Positions 54,190 to 63,424 of a stretch of 64,000 bases of DNA are shown here, in pieces. Source of the DNA: Akkermansiaceae bacterium UBA2381 (GTDB lineage: Bacteria; Verrucomicrobiota; Verrucomicrobiia; Verrucomicrobiales; DEV007); NCBI GenBank assembly GCA_002344215.1, contig DDSV01000018.1:243698-307697 (forward strand). The letters run 5' to 3'. Position 1 is the first letter of the stretch. Each line of letters starts with the position of its first letter. Below the pieces are notes generated by a model. It was not told the DNA's origin. It made no database searches and saw only the letters and a program-made list of their open reading frames with translations. Position numbers and translations under genes: made by a program.

Positions 54190-54978
54190 TCACCCGCGCA
54201 CCGCGGTTCCCTGGATGATGAGTTTTGGGCCACTGAAATCGGTGACCAGAAAGCCCGCCTTAGTCAGCCAGGAGCGGAGGTCTTCCTCATGGAAGGCCTG
54301 GACGCGGGTGATCTTTTCCCAGGGGCCCTGGAGAAGACGGTAGGCGGGAGAGGTGCTTTTCCGGAACGTGAAAAAGGTGAAGGTGCCTCCGGGTTTCAGG
54401 CAGCGGCCGACTTCGGCGATGGCGGCTTCGGGATCAGGGAAGAGCTGGAGGGAGTTCGAGCAATTCACGGCACCGAGTGAGGCATCGGCAAACGGAAGCT
54501 GTGTGGCATTGCCGCGCAACAGGGTCAACTCGTTCAGAAGACGGTGGGTTCGCTCCAGCATGGTGTGACTCAGGTCCAGACCGATGACCCGCTCCGGCCC
54601 GAAGGTCTCGACAAGCGTCCGCGTCCAGCGTCCCGCCCCGCAGGCCAGATCGAGAACCGGGCCGTCGACCGGAGCGACATGGCTCACCAGATAGGCATCC
54701 TCGAGCGCGGGAGTGAAGGCTCCGTCCCAGTTCTGACCCATGACGCGAACAAAACTCACGCGGAGATATTTTTCATAGATCGCCACCCCGGGCCGGCTCT
54801 CAAGAACCCATTGTCCGAATCCCGACTGAGCAATGATCTCCGGAGCAAAGTCCTGGTAGAATCCATCCCGCATCGGGTAGGCGGTTCCACAGGAAGGACA
54901 GGAGGATCCGTCTTTGCTCCCCTTGTCATCGAGAGTTCCCCGGCAGGATGGACAGCGAAGGAGATCGGACAGTTGCAT
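54190..54978 (-). CDS. SAM-dependent methyltransferase with zinc-ribbon N-terminus
   Basis: 262 residues from ATG 54978 (a TTG two codons upstream is also in frame). Two Cys pairs near the start (LLRCPSCRG and SSCPSCGTA) make a small zinc ribbon of the Trm112/RlmA type. The methyltransferase has the SAM-binding motif VLDLACGAGRW, then GLDLSHTMLERTH, LPFADASLGAVNC and a LKPGGTFTFFTF post-motif. A target nucleic acid or small molecule cannot be assigned. It converges with the AHSA1 gene. Confidence 0.8.
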   Translation of the reverse strand: MQLSDLLRCPSCRGTLDDKGSKDGSSCPSCGTAYPMRDGFYQDFAPEIIAQSGFGQWVLESRPGVAIYEKYLRVSFVRVMGQNWDGAFTPALEDAYLVSHVAPVDGPVLDLACGAGRWTRTLVETFGPERVIGLDLSHTMLERTHRLLNELTLLRGNATQLPFADASLGAVNCSNSLQLFPDPEAAIAEVGRCLKPGGTFTFFTFRKSTSPAYRLLQGPWEKITRVQAFHEEDLRSWLTKAGFLVTDFSGPKLIIQGTAVRG

Positions 54979-55162
54979 GAGCAAGCCACTAAGGGCGGTC
55001 TGCTGACTTTACAAGTGTTTCCCCATCCGCGTAGCGGCCACCCGGCGGTCCTGATTCTCTGACACTTGAAAATGCGGTTCTGCTCGCTTAAGTCCCCGCA
55101 GTATCCTCCCGCCTTTTCCGGTTCAACTCCCCGGCACGGGTGCGGGGAAACTCGCCCAAGAC

Positions 55163-55750
55163 ATGACGACTCCCGACTCCAATTCCACCCCCCGCCTCGG
55201 CATCCTCCCGGCATTGATCTTCAGCTCCCGCTGGCTTCAGGTACCCCTCTATCTCGGCCTGATCGTGGCGCAGGGCGTCTATGTCGTCCTGTTCCTGAAG
55301 GAGCTCTGGCACCTGATCGAGGGCGCGACGAGTCTGTCGGAGCAGCACATGATGTTGATCGTCCTTGGGTTGATCGATGTGGTGATGATTTCGAATCTGC
55401 TCATGATGGTGATTGTCGGAGGCTACGAAACCTTCGTATCACGGCTGCGCCTCCAGGATCACCCCGACCAGCCGGAATGGCTCAGCCATGTGAATGCCTC
55501 GGTCCTGAAGGTAAAGCTCGCCATGGCCATCATCGGAATCAGTTCGGTGCACCTTCTGAAGACGTTCATTGCGGCGGGAAATATTGGCCTTCCCGCGATC
55601 GCAAACCCGTCCCTGGCGGGGGCTGACACAGTCACTTCTGAAGGGGTGATGTGGCAGACCATCATCCATGCGGTGTTTATTCTCTCCGCCCTCGGGATCG
55701 CCTGGACCGACCGTATCATGCTGGGGGTTGGCAAAGTGCCGAAGGCCTGA
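55163..55750 (+). CDS. UPF0114 (YqhA-like) membrane protein
   Basis: 195 residues with about four helices. Characteristic segments are SSRWLQVPLYLGLIVAQGVY, then GLIDVVMISNLLMMVIVGGY and LKVKLAMAIIGISSVHLLK, ending with FILSALGIAWTDRIM. This order is that of the UPF0114/YqhA family of inner-membrane proteins of unknown role. Confidence 0.85.
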   Translation: MTTPDSNSTPRLGILPALIFSSRWLQVPLYLGLIVAQGVYVVLFLKELWHLIEGATSLSEQHMMLIVLGLIDVVMISNLLMMVIVGGYETFVSRLRLQDHPDQPEWLSHVNASVLKVKLAMAIIGISSVHLLKTFIAAGNIGLPAIANPSLAGADTVTSEGVMWQTIIHAVFILSALGIAWTDRIMLGVGKVPKA

Positions 55751-55821
55751 GCTTCGGCCCGGAATCCATTCGCCTGTCTTCTCGACTTGGAAAGGAAAAG
55801 GCGCGACCCTGCCGAAAGCGC

Positions 55822-57084
55822 ATGTCCAGATTCTCCAAGTTACTCACCCTAATTTCCCTCATCGCCTCTGCCGGGGTTGGTTCATCAAATGCAGAGCTCT
55901 CCTCCCGAATGGATCGCGCCTGGGAGGTGACCTGGAGCCGGTTCTATCTCCCCCAGGTGCAGACCTTCGGCGATTATCTGAGCAGCTATGAGGCAGGGAG
56001 GGAGCAGGCCCATCTCCCGACGGCAGAGGAGGTGAAGCGCCAGTACCCGAATCCCTGCGGTTACAGTACGGGCATGGAGGACGGGGCCATCCTCGGCGGC
56101 GCAATGCTGAGCCTGCTCTGTGATCGTTTTGCAGTGACAGGAGAGGAGTCGCTTCGCGCAGACGCGAAGAAAGTCTTCGAGGGCCTGCGTCGCTGCGTCA
56201 CGGTCCATGGAGTGTCCGGATTCGTCGCCCGCAACGTCTGCCCCGAAGACGGAAAGAGTGTCTATATTAATTCCTCGCGGGACCAGGTGACCCATTTTGT
56301 TCATGGTCTCTGGCAGTATTACCATAGCCCTCTCTCCGATGAAGCTGGCCGGAAGGAGATTGCCGGTATTCTCGGTGATGTCGCCGATCGCATGATAGAT
56401 TTCGTGACACCGGAGAATGATTACGACTTCTGCCGCGCCGACGGGAAACGCTGCCCTCTCGGGATCTGCCGGATGTGGGAGGTGCAGGCGCACGAGGCGG
56501 CCCGTCTCCCCATGATTTATGCCGCGGCCGCCGACGTAACGGGGGAGGAGCGATACCGCGCGCAATGGCGTCACTATGTGAGTGACGCGATCGAGCAGTC
56601 CGCAACCCCGGAGCCTGACAAACCCGCCTACGCGCTCCTTCAGATGCAGATCTCGCTTGAGCTGCTACACACCCTCGAGCCGGATCCGGCCCTGAAGGCG
56701 ACGATACACGATCGTATGGTCCACGTGCGCGGGCTGGCGGCGCGGCGATTCGCTGGCACGCTGGAGAAGCTTGCGAAAAAGAGTCCGGAAGATATGCGGA
56801 TGCTCGGCCCTGACTGGCGCCATGTGCCGGAGTGGAAGAATCAGAAAGGTTATCCGAATCCCCAGTGGGGACCCTACCGGGAGATCTGGCATCTCACCCG
56901 CGAGGCCGGGGAGGCGGCCCTGATCCTGCTGATGGTTGATCCCGGGCTGGTCACGGCAACGGAGCGGGAATCTTTGTGCGCACTGCTTGACGGCTTTGAC
57001 TACGAGCACAATTCCAGCTGCGGCATCATCTACCATCTCGCCGCCTATTGGAAGGCGCGTCGTCAGGAAGTGCTTCCGCGGTAG
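55822..57084 (+). CDS. Secreted helical-toroid (alpha/alpha barrel-like) protein
   Basis: 420 residues from ATG 55822, with a signal peptide (about 1-24). An earlier in-frame start at 55651 overlaps the UPF0114 gene. Helix-rich with repeats of the kind CRMWEVQAHEAARLPMIYAA and CGIIYHLAAYWKARRQ, suggestive of a six-hairpin (alpha/alpha) toroid as in glycosidases or lyases. No catalytic residues could be identified. Probable polysaccharide-related exported enzyme, uncertain. Confidence 0.55.
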   Translation: MSRFSKLLTLISLIASAGVGSSNAELSSRMDRAWEVTWSRFYLPQVQTFGDYLSSYEAGREQAHLPTAEEVKRQYPNPCGYSTGMEDGAILGGAMLSLLCDRFAVTGEESLRADAKKVFEGLRRCVTVHGVSGFVARNVCPEDGKSVYINSSRDQVTHFVHGLWQYYHSPLSDEAGRKEIAGILGDVADRMIDFVTPENDYDFCRADGKRCPLGICRMWEVQAHEAARLPMIYAAAADVTGEERYRAQWRHYVSDAIEQSATPEPDKPAYALLQMQISLELLHTLEPDPALKATIHDRMVHVRGLAARRFAGTLEKLAKKSPEDMRMLGPDWRHVPEWKNQKGYPNPQWGPYREIWHLTREAGEAALILLMVDPGLVTATERESLCALLDGFDYEHNSSCGIIYHLAAYWKARRQEVLPR

Positions 57085-57157
57085 GCGGTCGCTCTTGCTT
57101 CCGTAGTGTTATGTTAGTGTGCGGGATGCTGTTCCGCGGCGGGCAGCCGCCTTCGCC

Positions 57158-57189
57158 AAAAAAAGCGGCGGCCCCTGTGGACCGCCGCT
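57158..57189 (-). terminator. Intrinsic terminator for katG
   Basis: Read on the minus strand, an 8-bp stem (AGCGGCGG with CCGCCGCT; 57182-57189 and 57164-57171) is followed at once by seven T (A run 57158-57164 on the plus strand). It lies 36 bases after the katG stop. Classic rho-independent terminator. Confidence 0.85.
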
Positions 57190-57224
57190 GAATCAGCAGA
57201 TGAAGACTTTTCCGAATCGTCCGT

Positions 57225-59588
57225 TCAGGATTTGCCGGGAAGATCGAAGCGATCAAGGTTCATGACCTTGGTCCAGGCGGTGACGAAATCCGTCACGAAC
57301 TTCTTCCCTCCGTCGGTGCTTCCGTAGACTTCGGCGATGGCGCGGAGTTGGGAGTTCGAACCAAAGACGAGATCAACCGAGGTGGCGGTCCATTTGACTT
57401 CGCCGGTCTTGCGATCGCGTCCTTCGAAGAAATGCTCACACACTTCGGACTTCTTCCATTCCGTGCCCATGTCGAGCAGGTTCACGAAGAAGTCGTTCGT
57501 CAGTTGTCCGCGCCTTGCGGTGAAGACACCAAGGTCGGGATGACCGACATTGGTTCCGAGGACACGCATTCCGCCAACGAGGACGGTCATCTCCGGAGCG
57601 GTGAGGGTGAGCAGCTGCGCCCGGTCGACGAGAGTCTCGGGGGCGGGCCGGTCGAGTTCGTGTCCGAGGTAGTTGCGGAACCCGTCCTGTTTGGGTTCAA
57701 GCGGGGCGAAGGACTCGGAGTCAGTCAACTCCTGAGTGGTGTCGCTGCGTCCCGGTGAAAAGGGAACAGAAACCTCGTGCCCCGCTTTCTTCGCTGCTTC
57801 CTCAATGGCGGCGGAACCGCCGAGGACGATGAGGTCGGCGAGGGAGACCTTCTTCCCTCCGTTTCCGGCTCCGTTGAAGTCGGTCTGGATCTTCTCAAGA
57901 ACCGGCAGAACTTTCGCCAGCTGTTCGGGCTGATTGACTTCCCAGTCCTTTTGCGGGGCAAGACGGAGGCGGGCTCCGTTCGCACCTCCACGCAGGTCGG
58001 ATCCACGGAAGGTGGAGGCCGAGGCCCAGGCGGTGGAGACCAACTGTGAGGGCGTCAGACCCGAGGCGAGGATCTTCTTCTTCAGGTCGGCGATTTCCGT
58101 CTCACCGATCAGCTCATGATCGACGGCCGGGACGGGGTCCTGCCAGATGAGTGCTTCCTTCGGAACTTCGGGACCGAGGTAACGGGCGATGGGGCCCATA
58201 TCACGGTGCGTCAGCTTGTACCAGGCTTTGGAAAAGGCCTCGGCGAACTGGTCGGGATGATCGAGGAAACGTTTTGAGATCTTCGCATATTCGGGGTCCA
58301 CCTTCAGGGCAAGGTCGGTCGTGAACATGATGGGAGCATGACGTTTCGCCGGATCGTGGGCATCGGGTACCGTGTCGGCCCCCGCGCCATCCTTGGGTGT
58401 CCACTGCTGGGCACCGGCGGGACTCTTCGTCAGTTCCCACTCGAAGGCGAAGAGATTGGTGAAGTAGCCGTGTGACCAGGCCCTCGGTGTCGTTGTCCAG
58501 GCGCCTTCGAGACCACTCGTGATGGTGTCTCCCGCGTTGCCTTTCCCATGGCTGTTTTTCCAGCCGAGGCCCTGCTCTTCGAGAGGGGCACCCTCGGGAT
58601 CCGGACCAACCGTTCCTTCCGGACTCGCGGCACCGTGCGCTTTTCCGAAGGTGTGGCCTCCGGCGATGAGGGCGACGGTCTCCTCGTCGTTCATGGCCAT
58701 GCGGGCGAAGGTTTCACGGATATCCTTTGCCGCAGCGAGCGGATCGGCTTTTCCGTTCGGACCTTCGGGATTCACGTAGATCAATCCCATCTGGACGGCG
58801 GCGAGGGGATTCGAGAGCTTCCGACCCTCGGCATAACGCTTGTCACCGAGCCACTCGGTTTCAGGCCCCCAGTAGACATCCTGTTGCGGCTCCCAAACGT
58901 CGGCACGACCTCCGCCGAAGCCGAAGGTCTTGAATCCCATCGACTCGAGGGCGACGTTGCCGGTGAGGACCATGAGGTCAGCCCATGAGATCTGCTGACC
59001 GTATTTCTGCTTGATGGGCCAGAGAAGTCGGCGCGCCTTGTCGAGATTGGCGTTGTCGGGCCAGCTGTTCAGGGGGGCGAAACGCTGAGTCCCGTCAGAG
59101 GCTCCTCCCCGACCGTCGGAGACGCGATAGGTGCCCGCGCTATGCCAGGCCATGCGGATAAAGAAGGGTCCATAATGACCGTAATCGGCCGGCCACCAGT
59201 CCTGCGAGGTCGTCATCAGCTCATTGAGGTCCTTTTTGACGGCAGCGAGGTCGAGTTTCTTGAATTCCGCCGCGTAGTCAAAGGCTTCGCCGACCGGATT
59301 GCTCTTGGCGGAGTTCTGGTGAAGCATCTGCAGATTCAACTGCTCCGGCCACCAGTCGCGGTTCGACATCGCTCCGGCGGCGGTGTGCCGGTTCGGGCCG
59401 GCCTGTGCTCCCATGACGGGGCATTTGCTTAGACTATCCATTGGTTTTTCGGATTCAGGTTCAGTGTTCTGGGCGTGGAGGAAGCCGGCGACAGGCAGTA
59501 GCCAAAGGCAGAGTGCCGCCACGGTAAACCGGGAGGCTATGCTTGCCCTGGTGAGCCGCATGTCGCATGCGCTTGAGGTTTTTTTCAT
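57225..59588 (-). CDS. katG: Catalase-peroxidase with signal peptide (exported KatG)
   Basis: 787 residues. All key residues are seen: distal R145-W148-H149 in FIRMAWHSAG, the Met-Tyr-Trp adduct Y271 (LIYVNPEG) and M297 (ETFARMAMND), and proximal H312 (GGHTFGKAHG). The duplicated C-terminal peroxidase-like half is complete. Unlike the cytosolic norm, a hydrophobic N-terminal stretch (about 21-40, ending FLHAQ) after a basic start forms a probable signal peptide, so it should act in the periplasm. It removes hydrogen peroxide there. It follows the Fur/PerR-like gene by 56 bases on the same strand and ends at a clear terminator. Confidence 0.95.
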   Translation of the reverse strand: MKKTSSACDMRLTRASIASRFTVAALCLWLLPVAGFLHAQNTEPESEKPMDSLSKCPVMGAQAGPNRHTAAGAMSNRDWWPEQLNLQMLHQNSAKSNPVGEAFDYAAEFKKLDLAAVKKDLNELMTTSQDWWPADYGHYGPFFIRMAWHSAGTYRVSDGRGGASDGTQRFAPLNSWPDNANLDKARRLLWPIKQKYGQQISWADLMVLTGNVALESMGFKTFGFGGGRADVWEPQQDVYWGPETEWLGDKRYAEGRKLSNPLAAVQMGLIYVNPEGPNGKADPLAAAKDIRETFARMAMNDEETVALIAGGHTFGKAHGAASPEGTVGPDPEGAPLEEQGLGWKNSHGKGNAGDTITSGLEGAWTTTPRAWSHGYFTNLFAFEWELTKSPAGAQQWTPKDGAGADTVPDAHDPAKRHAPIMFTTDLALKVDPEYAKISKRFLDHPDQFAEAFSKAWYKLTHRDMGPIARYLGPEVPKEALIWQDPVPAVDHELIGETEIADLKKKILASGLTPSQLVSTAWASASTFRGSDLRGGANGARLRLAPQKDWEVNQPEQLAKVLPVLEKIQTDFNGAGNGGKKVSLADLIVLGGSAAIEEAAKKAGHEVSVPFSPGRSDTTQELTDSESFAPLEPKQDGFRNYLGHELDRPAPETLVDRAQLLTLTAPEMTVLVGGMRVLGTNVGHPDLGVFTARRGQLTNDFFVNLLDMGTEWKKSEVCEHFFEGRDRKTGEVKWTATSVDLVFGSNSQLRAIAEVYGSTDGGKKFVTDFVTAWTKVMNLDRFDLPGKS

Positions 59589-59644
59589 CTGATTTTCTTT
59601 TTCTGGGGGTTTGTTAGGAGCTGGGTTCTGACTTCGGAAACTGG

Positions 59645-60061
59645 TTACGTCCCGGCAAGGCAGTCGGGGCAGGTGCCCCAGTAGATGACTTCCGCCTCAT
59701 CGATCTTAAAACCAGAGTGGTCTGCGGCGGAGAGGCAGGGCGTCTCGCCCACGGCACAGTCAACATCGACCGTTTTCCCGCAGGTCCGACAGATCAGGTG
59801 ATGATGGTTGTCACCTACCCGGTTTTCATACAGTGCTGCCGACCCGGAGGGCTGAATCCGGCGGATAAGTCCCTTGTCGGCCAGCATACCGAGGGCGTCG
59901 TAGACGGCCTGACGCGAAATTGCACCGATGTCGGCTCGTACTTCCTCGGTGATCGCATCCGCCGTCGTGTGTGGTCGGGCTGAAACTGCCCGCATCACGG
60001 CCAACCGCTGGGCCGTGACGGGAATACCATGACTGCGAAGGGAATCTGATGGATCGAACAT
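59645..60061 (-). CDS. Fur/PerR-family peroxide or metal regulator
   Basis: 138 residues from ATG 60061 (upstream in-frame TTG 60079 less likely). The winged helix carries VTAQRLAVMRAVSARPHTTA and ISRQAVYDALGMLADKGL. The metal site is seen in DNHHHLICRTCGKTVDVDC, with structural Cys pairs C91-C94 and C131-C134. Its place just upstream of katG on the same strand suggests PerR-like control of peroxide defence rather than iron uptake. A TTGACA-like -35 is visible at 60091-60096 on the minus strand, but no good -10. Auto-regulated operon is inference. Confidence 0.85.
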   Translation of the reverse strand: MFDPSDSLRSHGIPVTAQRLAVMRAVSARPHTTADAITEEVRADIGAISRQAVYDALGMLADKGLIRRIQPSGSAALYENRVGDNHHHLICRTCGKTVDVDCAVGETPCLSAADHSGFKIDEAEVIYWGTCPDCLAGT

Positions 60062-60499
60062 TAGATTAGAATTGATCAAGATTTGGATTTTGTCAAGAAC
60101 TAGACGAAATCTTCGGGGAAGGTTCCCTGACCAGTTCTTCCCTGTTTCAGCCGAAAATTCCGCCGGGTAGTCGTTTCCAGGCCTGACGCGATCGAGTTTT
60201 CCCCGGCCAAAGCTGAAACTCTCCTGATCCGACTGTGGTTTTTCGGCTCGAAATCAGCTTTTATCGGAGGTCGCTATACGGTTCCGTTCGGCGCCCAAGG
60301 CGCTTCGTGAGATTTGGAGATTGAGAGGCGTTTCCCCGGCCCCGGTAACGCTGTGCCGGTCCTTTCCCGTTCGATTGTCGCCTTGCGCAGTCCTGACGGG
60401 AGCCTATGGTGGGTTCCCCTGTCGAAGGCTCCGGCTCCTTCCCGGATCGAGAATAGTTTGGCAGAAAACAGAAAGCAGAGAGTCGAAAATCCCGGGCCG

Positions 60500-62347
60500 A
60501 TGGAAAATGAGATAAAGCCCAAGCCTACCGAGGCTCCCGCAGAGAATGGGACCAAGAAAGGTCGTAAGGCCGTTTCGGTCTACGAATCTCCAAAGCTTCT
60601 GGTGCGTCTTTTCCGTGACACCTACCACGGACAGATCAGGCGTTACTGCCTCGCTATCTCCTCGATGGCAATAATGGCCGCAGCCACCTCGGGGCTTGCC
60701 CTGTTGATCCGCCAGGCGGTGAACGGGGCCTACTTCAACGAGGCATCGCTGTCCACCGGAATGGTGGCTTCCATCATTGTCGCGCTTTCTGTCGTCAAAG
60801 GAGTCGCGGATTATTCACAAAGAGTTCTGATGACCACGATCGGGAATCAGGTTGTGGCTCGCTTGCAGAAGAGAGTCTTCGACAAGGTGCTGCGGCTTAG
60901 ACTCGGTTACCTTGGTTTGCATCACTCCAGTATGCTGACCACAGTGGTCACGCAGAACACCCTCGTCGCTCGTGGCGCGCTGACCGCGGCAGCCACGACA
61001 TTCGGGCGCGATGCGTTGACCGTGGTGGGTCTGAATGCGGTGATGTGTTATCAGGACCCTTTGCTCTGGATAGGAGCCATAGCCATAGCGCCTCCCGTCA
61101 TTATTGGAATCCAACGCATCATAAGGCGAATCCGTGACATATCCTCCCGCGAATTCGTTGGCATGGCTGATGTTCTAAAGTCGACTCAGGAGACGCTGCA
61201 GGGAGTGAAGACTGTCAAATCCTTCACGATGGAGCAAACGATGCGGGAGCGGTTTCAAACTTCCATTGAGACACTGAGATTGCGATCCGATGAGGTAGTG
61301 AGGATCAATTCACTGACCAGTCCTCTGATGGAAACCATGGGGGGGCTTGTCGTTGCCATCCTGGTGTTTTATGCCGGATGGCAGACAGTCGCTTCCGGGA
61401 AAACTCCCGGAGAGTTCATGTCGTTTCTGACCGCGTTCCTTCTTGCTTATGAACCTGCCAAAAGACTTGCCAACCTGCACGTTACCCTGCAACGAGACTT
61501 GATCGGAATTGGCGGGGTCTACCGGATTCTGGACCTCAATGAAGATGAGCCGGAGACAGGTACGGTTCTTGCCCGAGAGGACCTGACCGGACATATCGAG
61601 TTTAAGGACGTTAGTTTCGGTTATAACGCCACCCCCGTTCTGAACGATATTTCGCTGGAGGCCAAACCCGGTACCATCGTGGCGCTGGTTGGGCCTTCAG
61701 GGTCCGGAAAGACAACCATCTGTGCGCTTCTGGAACGGTTTTATGAACCCTGGTCGGGGAACATCACCATTGATGGAAAAGACTTTTCCACCTTCGAGAT
61801 TACCAGCCTGCGGAAATTGATCGCCAGTGTTGGCCAGGATACGGTTCTATTCTCCGGAACGGTTCGGGAGAATATCCGATTGGGGCGAACCGATGCGACC
61901 GACGAGGAAGTCGAGGCCGCCGCCTCTGCCGCCGCCGCCGATTTTATCTCCGGTCTTCCGCAGGGGTTTGAGACCCTGGTGGGAGAGCGGGGGTTCAGTA
62001 TGTCGGGCGGTCAGGCTCAGCGGATTGCGATCGCTCGGGCGATTCTGAAAGATGCACCCATTCTGATTCTCGATGAAGCCACTTCAGCGCTGGACACCGA
62101 GACTGAAATGCAGGTGAAACAAGCTCTTTCCCGCTTGATGAAGGGCCGCACCACCCTTGTCGTTGCGCATCGACTGTCAACCATTCAGGGAGCAGACTAT
62201 GTCTATCTGATGACGGCGGGAAGGATCATCGGAGAGGGAAGTCACTCTCAAATGCTGACGATGAGCCCGCAGTACCGTAAACTCTTCGGGGAAGAAAATG
62301 ACGGGGACCGGGAAGCGGCAATGGCTGAGTTCGAGGTCTTTTCGTGA
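60500..62347 (+). CDS. MsbA-like ABC exporter
   Basis: 615 residues from ATG 60500. The frame is open further upstream (to 60314), but the extra residues look non-coding. Six membrane helices precede the ATPase with Walker A GPSGSGKT (398-405), signature MSGGQ (501-505) and Walker B ILILDE (521-526), and a D-loop SALD. The Ala-rich segment between them (VEAAASAAAADFISG) and overall layout are those of MsbA/LmrA-type half-transporters that flip lipid A core or export lipids and drugs. It lies next to nucleotide-sugar genes, fitting envelope polysaccharide or LPS export. Confidence 0.85.
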   Translation: MENEIKPKPTEAPAENGTKKGRKAVSVYESPKLLVRLFRDTYHGQIRRYCLAISSMAIMAAATSGLALLIRQAVNGAYFNEASLSTGMVASIIVALSVVKGVADYSQRVLMTTIGNQVVARLQKRVFDKVLRLRLGYLGLHHSSMLTTVVTQNTLVARGALTAAATTFGRDALTVVGLNAVMCYQDPLLWIGAIAIAPPVIIGIQRIIRRIRDISSREFVGMADVLKSTQETLQGVKTVKSFTMEQTMRERFQTSIETLRLRSDEVVRINSLTSPLMETMGGLVVAILVFYAGWQTVASGKTPGEFMSFLTAFLLAYEPAKRLANLHVTLQRDLIGIGGVYRILDLNEDEPETGTVLAREDLTGHIEFKDVSFGYNATPVLNDISLEAKPGTIVALVGPSGSGKTTICALLERFYEPWSGNITIDGKDFSTFEITSLRKLIASVGQDTVLFSGTVRENIRLGRTDATDEEVEAAASAAAADFISGLPQGFETLVGERGFSMSGGQAQRIAIARAILKDAPILILDEATSALDTETEMQVKQALSRLMKGRTTLVVAHRLSTIQGADYVYLMTAGRIIGEGSHSQMLTMSPQYRKLFGEENDGDREAAMAEFEVFS

Positions 62348-62452
62348 AAACCTCTCGTGAGTTAGTATCAAGATAAAGACCATCAGGATATTGCGGATAT
62401 CTTCGAGGCCTTTTTTTAATGGAAGCGGTTGCTCCTGTGCTAAGCTGAGGAA

Positions 62453-63406
62453 ATGATCATCTTACTGGGAGCCACTGGATACGTAGGCAGCGCCTTCTCG
62501 AGGCTCTTGCACTCGCGCGGGATCCCTTTCCTCGCAGTCTCGCGTCAGTCCTGTGACTATTCCGATGCCTCCACTCTTTGCTCCCTGCTCAGAGAGCAAA
62601 GGGCCTCCTTTGTCATCAATTGCGCGGGTTATACGGGGAAGCCGAACGTTGATGCCTGCGAAGGGCAAAAATACGATTGCCTCCAGGGAAATGCGCTTCT
62701 TCCGGGAGTAGTCAAGACGGTTTGCGAGGATCTGAACGTGGCCTGGGGGCACGTTTCTTCAGGCTGTATTTTTACGGGAGATCGGAGTTCCGGTCGTTCT
62801 GACAACAATCCGGCTGGATTTACCGAGGTGAACCCTCCGAATTTTTCTTTTCGTCAGAACAATTGCAGTTTCTACAGCGGAACGAAAGCGCTTGGTGAGG
62901 AAATTCTAGGCTACGGTGAAGTTCTCTGCCCCGATGGGCAGCGCGTTTGGGAAAATAAAGAGGAGGCTACCGGCTACCTCTGGCGCCTTCGCATTCCCTT
63001 TAACGAACAGGATTCCGCCCGCAATTTCCTGACCAAACTGATGACCTACAACCGTCTCCTGGACGCTCGAAATTCTCTCTCCCATCTGGACGAGTTTGTT
63101 CGCGCCTGCTGGGAGTGTTGGGAGAGACGTCTTGCCTTCGGGATCTACAACGTCACCAATCCGGGAAGCATTACCACTCGTGAAGTGGTGGAGCTGATTC
63201 GTCAGTCGCCCATTGGAAAAAAGCTGGGCGCCGCCGGCAAGCAATTCGAGTTCTTCAAAAATGAGAGCGAATTCATGTCAGTTGCCGCTCTCACTCCGCG
63301 GTCCAACTGTGTTCTCGACACGCACAAACTCAGCAGTGGTGGAATTGTGATGACCCCTGTTGCCGAGGCGATCAAAAATGCTCTTCAGACCTGGAAGGAA
63401 AGGTAA
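62453..63406 (+). CDS. Extended SDR, rhamnose-type reductase (RmlD/NRS-ER-like)
   Basis: 317 residues. The Rossmann motif is GATGYVG (G6, G9, G12) at the very start and the catalytic pair Y141-K145 lies in SFYSGTKALGEE. The order NCAGYTGKPNVDACEGQK, HVSSGCIFTGD, then LRIPFNEQDSARNFLTK and YNVTNPGSI is close to plant and viral UDP-rhamnose 3,5-epimerase/4-reductases (NRS/ER). Bacterial RmlD is related but lacks this close a match. It precedes rmlB by 18 bases. Together they could make a deoxy sugar from a 4-keto intermediate. Confidence 0.8.
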   Translation: MIILLGATGYVGSAFSRLLHSRGIPFLAVSRQSCDYSDASTLCSLLREQRASFVINCAGYTGKPNVDACEGQKYDCLQGNALLPGVVKTVCEDLNVAWGHVSSGCIFTGDRSSGRSDNNPAGFTEVNPPNFSFRQNNCSFYSGTKALGEEILGYGEVLCPDGQRVWENKEEATGYLWRLRIPFNEQDSARNFLTKLMTYNRLLDARNSLSHLDEFVRACWECWERRLAFGIYNVTNPGSITTREVVELIRQSPIGKKLGAAGKQFEFFKNESEFMSVAALTPRSNCVLDTHKLSSGGIVMTPVAEAIKNALQTWKER

Positions 63407-63424
63407 CCCGCGAGAGGACTCACT

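Noticed and set aside
60062..60100. Full promoter for the Fur/PerR-katG unit
   Set aside because: A TTGACA-like -35 is present, but no acceptable -10 at the right distance, so only mentioned in the gene entry.
62380..62420. Possible terminator after the MsbA-like gene
   Set aside because: There is a T run near 62411-62418, but the preceding stem is only about 5 bp, too weak to call.
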